NCBI GenBank assembly: GCA_964601265.1
Contig: CAZRMT010000011.1
Location: 1-26,901 of the forward strand
DNA length: 26,901 bases
DNA from: UBA4675 sp964601265
GTDB lineage: Bacteria; Bacillota; Clostridia; Christensenellales; Borkfalkiaceae
Direction of reading: 5' to 3'
Under the pieces are notes generated by a model, which was not told the DNA's origin, did not search any database, and worked only from the letters and a program-made list of their open reading frames with translations. Shown here piece after piece: positions 22,554-26,901 of this stretch. Made by a program: the position numbers and the translations under genes. Every line of letters starts with the position of its first letter. Positions within the stretch are counted from its first letter, which is position 1.

Positions 22554-23539
22554 AATTTTTTTATTTCTTTATCGAAATCAGAAGTAATTTTTTGTGTTTT
22601 ATTAAAAACGTCGTATTCACGCGTTGCTTTACGTTCCGCGTCTAATTTAGAAACGGTGCCCTTGCCTTGTAAAATTTTATATTTGCGAAACTCCAAAAAA
22701 GCGTTGATTGCTTCCGCAAATTGTTGCATTGTAAAAACGTGGTCTTCTTCCATTAAATCTTCGACGTAATCGAAAAACCCCGAAACCGTTCTTTCCAACT
22801 TTTTAATTTGCTTTTCGTCGAGATAATTTTTAGCAACCGTTACGTCGGATTTTAATATTCTGCCGTCGGGAGAATTTTTCCAAGTCGTAAGCCCCATATT
22901 TTCTTTGGAGCTATCCGCTTTTGAGTAGACTATTTCGGCGGCGGTTTGCCCCGTTATTGCATAGTGGAACTTGTTTTGAACGGTAGCGTAAAACTCTTGC
23001 GTGATAGTAGAATTTTTATCGTAATCGATACTGCACTCGGCGAAAATATCGGTAATTTGTTGCCAAATTCTACGCTCGCTGGCTCGAATAGAACGAACTC
23101 TTTCCAAAAGTTCACGGAAATAGTCTTTGCCGAAAACCCTTTCGCCTTGTTTTAAGCGTTCGTCGTCCAAAACAAAGCCCTTTTTGATAAATTCCTTTAA
23201 TACTTTTGTCGCCCAAATACGAAATTGCGTAGCACGATGAGAGTTTACGCGATAACCGACTGAAATCACGGCGTCAAGATTATAAAAATCTATATCACGA
23301 GAAACTTGACGAGTTCCTTCGGTTTGAACTATTTCCATTTTGGAAACAGTTGCTTCTTGCAACAGTTCTCCCTCTTCGTAAATATTGGTTAAATGCTTTG
23401 ATATAGCGGGTATATTTACCCCAAAAAGTTCTGCCATACCGCGTTGAGTAACCCAAAGTGTTTCGTCTTTTATCGCAACTTTTACTTTTACGTCTTCTTG
23501 GTCTATATTATATAAAACAAATTGAAGTTCGTCAGCCAT
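22532..23539 (-). CDS. RhuM family protein
   Basis: A 335-residue member of the RhuM family, first named from a Salmonella pathogenicity island; its biochemical role is not established. The N-terminal third contains a winged-helix-like segment (TLWVTQRGMAELFGVNIPAI) and the family hallmark FYNLDAVISVGYRVNS followed by FRIWAT. The middle is helical, and the last part has a HVFTMQQFAEAINAFLEFRK helix and a Lys-rich end. ATG 23539 is chosen over 23554 because GGAGG lies just before it. It overlaps the regulator gene by eight bases and the HNH gene by 22. RhuM genes are often found near restriction and other mobile defence loci, in keeping with this setting. Confidence 0.88.
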   Translation of the reverse strand: MADELQFVLYNIDQEDVKVKVAIKDETLWVTQRGMAELFGVNIPAISKHLTNIYEEGELLQEATVSKMEIVQTEGTRQVSRDIDFYNLDAVISVGYRVNSHRATQFRIWATKVLKEFIKKGFVLDDERLKQGERVFGKDYFRELLERVRSIRASERRIWQQITDIFAECSIDYDKNSTITQEFYATVQNKFHYAITGQTAAEIVYSKADSSKENMGLTTWKNSPDGRILKSDVTVAKNYLDEKQIKKLERTVSGFFDYVEDLMEEDHVFTMQQFAEAINAFLEFRKYKILQGKGTVSKLDAERKATREYDVFNKTQKITSDFDKEIKKLWKKNIN

Positions 23540-23741
23540 TGTTACCCTCCGCAAGTTCCATTATGTCGTCGAACGTACAACGTAGCGCCCTACATATTTT
23601 TGCAAGAGTTTCCGCATTTACGTTTTCGTTATGATTAAGCTTATTAAGCGTATAAGGGCTTAACCCTGCCAATTTAATCATTTCGTACTTGCCCATATCT
23701 TTATCTATAAGAAGTTTCCATAGTTTTTTATAACTAATCAT
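23532..23741 (-). CDS. Cro/CI-type HTH transcriptional regulator
   Basis: A 69-residue single-domain XRE-family DNA-binding protein. The helix-turn-helix covers MGKYEMIKLAGLSPYTLNKL, and the fourth helix region reads AETLAKICRALRCTFDDIME, a pattern typical of small Cro/CI regulators such as YozG. ATG 23741 has GAGGGT at the right distance; an in-frame upstream start (23786) would overlap the promoter. As first gene of the operon it probably controls the operon's own promoter. I see no clear operator palindrome. Confidence 0.88.
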   Translation of the reverse strand: MISYKKLWKLLIDKDMGKYEMIKLAGLSPYTLNKLNHNENVNAETLAKICRALRCTFDDIMELAEGNNG

Positions 23742-23768
23742 AAAACCCTCACCGTATTTTTTTCTATT

Positions 23769-23797
23769 ATTATACCAAAAAAACACAAGTAAATCAA
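23769..23797 (-). promoter_or_regulatory. Promoter of the HTH-RhuM-HNH-ATPase operon
   Basis: On the minus strand TTGATT (23797-23792) and TATAAT (23774-23769) are separated by exactly 17 bases that include seven T in a row. The start codon of the regulator lies 27 bases further on. No other promoter is evident inside the operon because its genes overlap. Confidence 0.8.
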
Positions 23798-23818
23798 TAG
23801 CGAAAGCAAGTATTTAAA

Positions 23819-23864
23819 GGATGAGATTCCCACGGTTTGCTTCCGCAAACCTCTGAATGACAAT
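23819..23864. repeat. Hairpin repeat of a second type
   Basis: GGTTTGC (23834-23840), loop TTCC, GCAAACC (23845-23851) is a perfect hairpin set between GATGAGATTCCCAC and TCTGAATGACAAT. The flanks resemble another widespread dispersed element whose ends read GAGATTGCCAC and CAGAATGAC. It lies directly upstream of the accessory operon promoter. Only one copy is seen in the window. Confidence 0.45.
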
Positions 23865-23931
23865 TTATATAGAGAGTTACGTACAACGGCTTGTACGAGA
23901 GATACACCCACCAACAAAAGTGGCTAAGCCA

Positions 23932-23982
23932 CCCGTCATTGCGAAGCCGTTGTAAACGGCTGTGGCAATCCTTTCCTGCTAT
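23932..23982. repeat. Dispersed hairpin repeat, copy 2
   Basis: Fifty of 51 bases match 59-109, in the same orientation; the one change is in the hairpin loop. It lies between the accessory operon promoter and the terminator of the surface protein gene. The two copies are about 24 kb apart and would be substrates for recombination. Confidence 0.8.
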
Positions 23983-24012
23983 CCTCTACAGCTCATACAC
24001 TTACGTGAACGA

Positions 24013-24029
24013 TTATACAAATTGTATAA
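24013..24029. repeat. Short inverted repeat
   Basis: TTATACA and TGTATAA flank a three-base loop. It lies in the gene-free stretch 23798-24098, downstream of the surface protein terminator. It is AT-rich and may be chance or a protein-binding site. Confidence 0.3.
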
Positions 24030-24059
24030 CCGCAATTTTTAGTTATTCATATTCATTAT

Positions 24060-24094
24060 AAAAACGGGCAGACCGATTAAAGGTTTGCCCGTTT
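24060..24094 (-). terminator. Rho-independent terminator of the surface protein gene
   Basis: On the minus strand AAACGGGCA pairs with TGCCCGTTT, extended inward by ACC/GGT past one mismatch, and is followed by a run of T. It starts five bases past the stop at 24099. Confidence 0.88.
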
Positions 24095-24098
24095 CGTA

Positions 24099-26901
24099 TT
24101 AAGTTAAAGAGTAACTGTTCATAGTATAAGTCGTAGACTGCTCGGCTATTCTTAAACCAAGCGCCGTAGTAGGACACTCATATGCCGTATACCATACAAC
24201 GTACCTTTGCGAGGAACCCGAAGGAAGAATCCACATTTTTATAGTAATCGTGCTACCGCTACGAACGACTTCCACGTCGCAAGTTGCATAATCCACTATA
24301 TTTTTATAAGGCGTTTTCCAACCGTCGTCGTTTGCTTGGAATTGATAAAAACCTCCGTAATCAGCAGTGCAATCATACGCAGTACCATTACATTTGTATA
24401 AGTTCGCAACACCGTTACAAATTTGCGTTGTTCCTGACGTAAACGACTTATCGTTAGAAATATACCAGTCGTAACGACAAACAAGCCTAGTCGAATAATC
24501 CCCTTTCTTGTAAACCATCATTTGAGCCGTAGCAGAAGCATTCGTATCGCTATTCTGCATTGCGTCCATAGTAAAATTCGCTTTAAAGGTAAAGTCGCCC
24601 GTAACGTTGCTTATATCGAACAAATTACCGTAGTCAAACGGATTCCAACCGTTACCTCTACCGTAATTTGCATTTAACGGTTGAATTACAGAATAGTTTG
24701 TGTTAGAAGCGCTTACTCTAATCTGTTGAACATAGAAGCTTGCATCTTCGGAAGAAATAAACATACTTAGGCTCGTCGGCAAACCCGTAAACTTGTAGTA
24801 TTGCCTATACCATTTACCCGAAGCGGTGTAAATATGATAGACTACATACATAGTCGTACCTACTTTAGTTATACGAATATCAAACGTCATTCCACTAGAA
24901 TACCAACCTCTTACAGTGCTTCCGTCAGTAGGCTCCCACCAGTTAGAGGAATCTCTTTGTCCCTCGGTAGTTTCATTAACCCAAGTTCCGCAACCACTAC
25001 TAGTCCAAGACCAGTTATCGGTACGTACAAACCTATATTTACTTATATCAGACGAGTCGTACATTCCAAACACGAAAGTTCTCCAACACCAATCACCCCA
25101 CGTTGTCGAGCTTGTATTTAATCCACTTTGTACATTAGTTAAGTACATTTCCATATAAAAATCACCCGAGAGATTCCTCACTCCGCCCGCATCGAACCCG
25201 CTAACCTGCTCGCTCGATTTATAAATACTCGACCTATTAACTTGTTTTCCCTCAATTACGGTTGAAATGTTGCTCTTTGACGACAAGTAAACTTCTATCG
25301 TGGTCGCACCCGTAATTTTTACTCTATACGTGCTATCCGACGCGCTGTTGTAAATAGAATAATACTCGTCGTTTATCTTAAAGTATTGCCAAGCATATCC
25401 TCCGTCCGTAAGGTTCAAAATACCTATCGTCGTATCATAGCCGAGCGTTGTGGAATAACTTCCATTATACCCTATACTGCTTCCGTTTACGGCAAGCTCT
25501 ATACTGACTCCGCTTAAAGAAGTTTGTCTACTACCATAGTTTAAGTAATAATACACGTTAACCGCATAAGGTATAGCCGACCAAATAGCGTAAAAATTTG
25601 TTGCCGTTCCCGTATACGTAGCGCCAAAGGCGTATCTGGTTCCGCTAGTCGAACCTTCCGCCCATTGCGATGGATTGTATCCCGTTTTATTAAATCCGCA
25701 ATCGTTTAAAACGGCAGACCTAGTTCTGCTTGTTTCGGTCTTAGAAGTTTGCGACCAAGTACCCACGTCTAACTGTCCGCTATTAGAAGATAAATTGTAA
25801 TTATAGCGACGACTATACGTTCTTTGGTACACCGCCTTATAGTTTATGGTTATACTAACTTTAGAAGTAGAAGTCGAACCGCCCGTATTTCCGTTACCGT
25901 GATAGGTAATAGTAGCCTCTTCGCTCCCCGTGGGATATTCCGTTTTATTTTCCGTTAAACCCGTTTGCAACCAAACCGCATAAAATTTGGCGGTGGAATC
26001 TGACGAGTTGGAAACGGTAGTTGACGAACTTCCCGCAGAAACGGTCGTTGCGGTTGCATTAGTATTAGCATACCCTTGGAAAGTATATCCCGAAAGCGAC
26101 GGGTTAGATTTTGAATAAGAAGTAGTCGTATCGTTGTACACATACTTCACCGTATTTATACTAGTTGACGAAGAAGTATCGTAAAAAGTCCAAACCTTTT
26201 GCCAGACGGCGTAATAAGATTTATCGCCTTGGCACTTTTGATTTCCGCTTGTCCACTCCGTGCTGTTATTTTTATCTTGCGACCAGCCTGCGAACGTATA
26301 GCCCGACTTACTAGGCGCAGTGGGTAAGGAATAACTGTCGTCGTATTTTACGCTTTGAGTGGTGTACGCCGTATCGCTAGTAGAATAGTAGTACACCACG
26401 CAACCCTTTCCCTCGAACACGGCGGTTACGGTAATATCTTTATCGGGCATAACGAAACTGTCGCTCGTTTGGTTTGTGCCGTCCACCACGTACCTTACGA
26501 ACACGTAATTGCTTACGGGGGTTTTCGTGGGAGTTATGGTTACGTCGCAAACGCTCTCCGAGGGTAAAGTTATATCGCCGTGAGACATAGTACCTTTGGT
26601 GATTTTAAATTTCTTTTGCAAAATATTAAAAATCGCCGTCACTTCGCCCGTAAAATTACCTATTCCGTCAAGCGTTGCCGAATACTGACCGAACCCGCTC
26701 CCCGCAATATCTATTTCGGATGAGGTAAAAGTATAAGTTTTTTCGTTTAATCTTTTTCCGTCGGGCGAATACACGACGGTAGCGACAATGCCCGACTTTA
26801 CTTCGTCTATATTAACCGCCCTTACCGCCTCGTAATCGCTCACCGTCATAGTGGCGTAACTTTCGTTTACGGGTAAGGGATTAACTTTAAAGTTTACGGT
26901 G
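24099..26901 (-). CDS. Large repeat-containing extracellular protein (N-terminus outside window)
   Basis: The frame stays open to the right edge, so only the C-terminal 933 or so residues are visible. From the first internal Met (26849): an MBG-like segment with GIGNFTGEVTAIF (to about 75); a divergent repeat ending SFVMPDKDITVTAVF (about 145); InlB/Listeria-Bacteroides repeats with SGYTFAGWSQD-YYAVW, SGYTFQGYAN-FYAVW and a longer TGYNPSQW-FYAIW; and a domain with VYYYLNYG and YYSIYNSASDSTYRV. Two LamG-like beta domains follow (about 560-740 and 750-916) that resemble one another. It is very rich in Ser, Thr, Tyr and Trp. No LPXTG or membrane anchor is seen at the C-terminus, so it may be released or anchored at its N-terminus. 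It is likely a surface or adhesion protein that binds glycans. Confidence 0.8.
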   Translation of the reverse strand, partial: TVNFKVNPLPVNESYATMTVSDYEAVRAVNIDEVKSGIVATVVYSPDGKRLNEKTYTFTSSEIDIAGSGFGQYSATLDGIGNFTGEVTAIFNILQKKFKITKGTMSHGDITLPSESVCDVTITPTKTPVSNYVFVRYVVDGTNQTSDSFVMPDKDITVTAVFEGKGCVVYYYSTSDTAYTTQSVKYDDSYSLPTAPSKSGYTFAGWSQDKNNSTEWTSGNQKCQGDKSYYAVWQKVWTFYDTSSSTSINTVKYVYNDTTTSYSKSNPSLSGYTFQGYANTNATATTVSAGSSSTTVSNSSDSTAKFYAVWLQTGLTENKTEYPTGSEEATITYHGNGNTGGSTSTSKVSITINYKAVYQRTYSRRYNYNLSSNSGQLDVGTWSQTSKTETSRTRSAVLNDCGFNKTGYNPSQWAEGSTSGTRYAFGATYTGTATNFYAIWSAIPYAVNVYYYLNYGSRQTSLSGVSIELAVNGSSIGYNGSYSTTLGYDTTIGILNLTDGGYAWQYFKINDEYYSIYNSASDSTYRVKITGATTIEVYLSSKSNISTVIEGKQVNRSSIYKSSEQVSGFDAGGVRNLSGDFYMEMYLTNVQSGLNTSSTTWGDWCWRTFVFGMYDSSDISKYRFVRTDNWSWTSSGCGTWVNETTEGQRDSSNWWEPTDGSTVRGWYSSGMTFDIRITKVGTTMYVVYHIYTASGKWYRQYYKFTGLPTSLSMFISSEDASFYVQQIRVSASNTNYSVIQPLNANYGRGNGWNPFDYGNLFDISNVTGDFTFKANFTMDAMQNSDTNASATAQMMVYKKGDYSTRLVCRYDWYISNDKSFTSGTTQICNGVANLYKCNGTAYDCTADYGGFYQFQANDDGWKTPYKNIVDYATCDVEVVRSGSTITIKMWILPSGSSQRYVVWYTAYECPTTALGLRIAEQSTTYTMNSYSLT

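Noticed and set aside
22532..23741. HTH and RhuM as a toxin-antitoxin pair
   Set aside because: RhuM is not a recognised toxin and the genes continue with overlaps into two nuclease genes, so an operon regulator is the simpler view.

Overview
The window is a piece of a low-GC bacterial chromosome that most resembles a Gram-positive, spore-forming lineage (Bacillota, Clostridia-like). The evidence is a mrnC-rlmB-sigH gene order as in Bacillus, a CwlD-type cortex amidase, a SpoIIQ-like M23 peptidase, lipoproteins with lspA, strong AAGGAG-type ribosome sites, and sigma-A-type promoters. TAA, TAG and TGA all serve as stops. The exact family cannot be told from sequence alone; an uncultured gut Clostridia lineage is a guess. 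Nearly every gene lies on the minus strand.

Region by region, left to right: (1) 1-453 has no gene. It holds a dispersed hairpin repeat, a tandem array of small hairpins whose stems differ but stay paired, and a promoter whose -35/-10 spacer contains a run of ten C. (2) 502-1227 (+) is a lipoprotein with two lipocalin-like halves split by one in-frame TGA. Two convergent terminators follow, then a second lipoprotein on the minus strand (1362-2831). (3) 2911-14164 (-) is a tightly packed housekeeping run, in transcription order mrnC, rlmB, sigH, dnaX, ybaB, recR, plsX, rnc, smc, ftsY and a PHP phosphoesterase. Many genes overlap by a few bases and two clear promoters lie upstream of mrnC. The run joins RNA maturation, replication and repair, phospholipid synthesis, chromosome organisation and protein targeting. 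(4) 14302-16985 (-) is an envelope and sporulation group: a possible YwmB-like secreted protein, a SpoIIQ-like M23 protein, a patatin-like lipase and a CwlD-like amidase. (5) 17048-20533 (-) runs from a good promoter through a four-helix membrane protein, pncB, lspA and rluD to a terminator that overlaps the ribosome site of the next gene.

(6) 20617-23741 (-) is the accessory island and the most interesting part. It is a four-gene operon with overlapping genes behind one sigma-A-type promoter: a small Cro/CI-type regulator, a RhuM-family protein, an HNH endonuclease, and a compact ATPase with a C-terminal TOPRIM-like nuclease domain (OLD/GajA-like). The ATPase plus HNH pair recalls Septu, while the ATPase-TOPRIM fusion recalls Gabija/OLD. 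The whole combination matches no anti-phage system I can name and is a candidate new one. (7) 23742-24098 has no gene after the operon promoter; it carries another copy of the dispersed repeat and a terminator. (8) 24099-26901 (-) is the C-terminal part of a large extracellular repeat protein that runs off the right edge.
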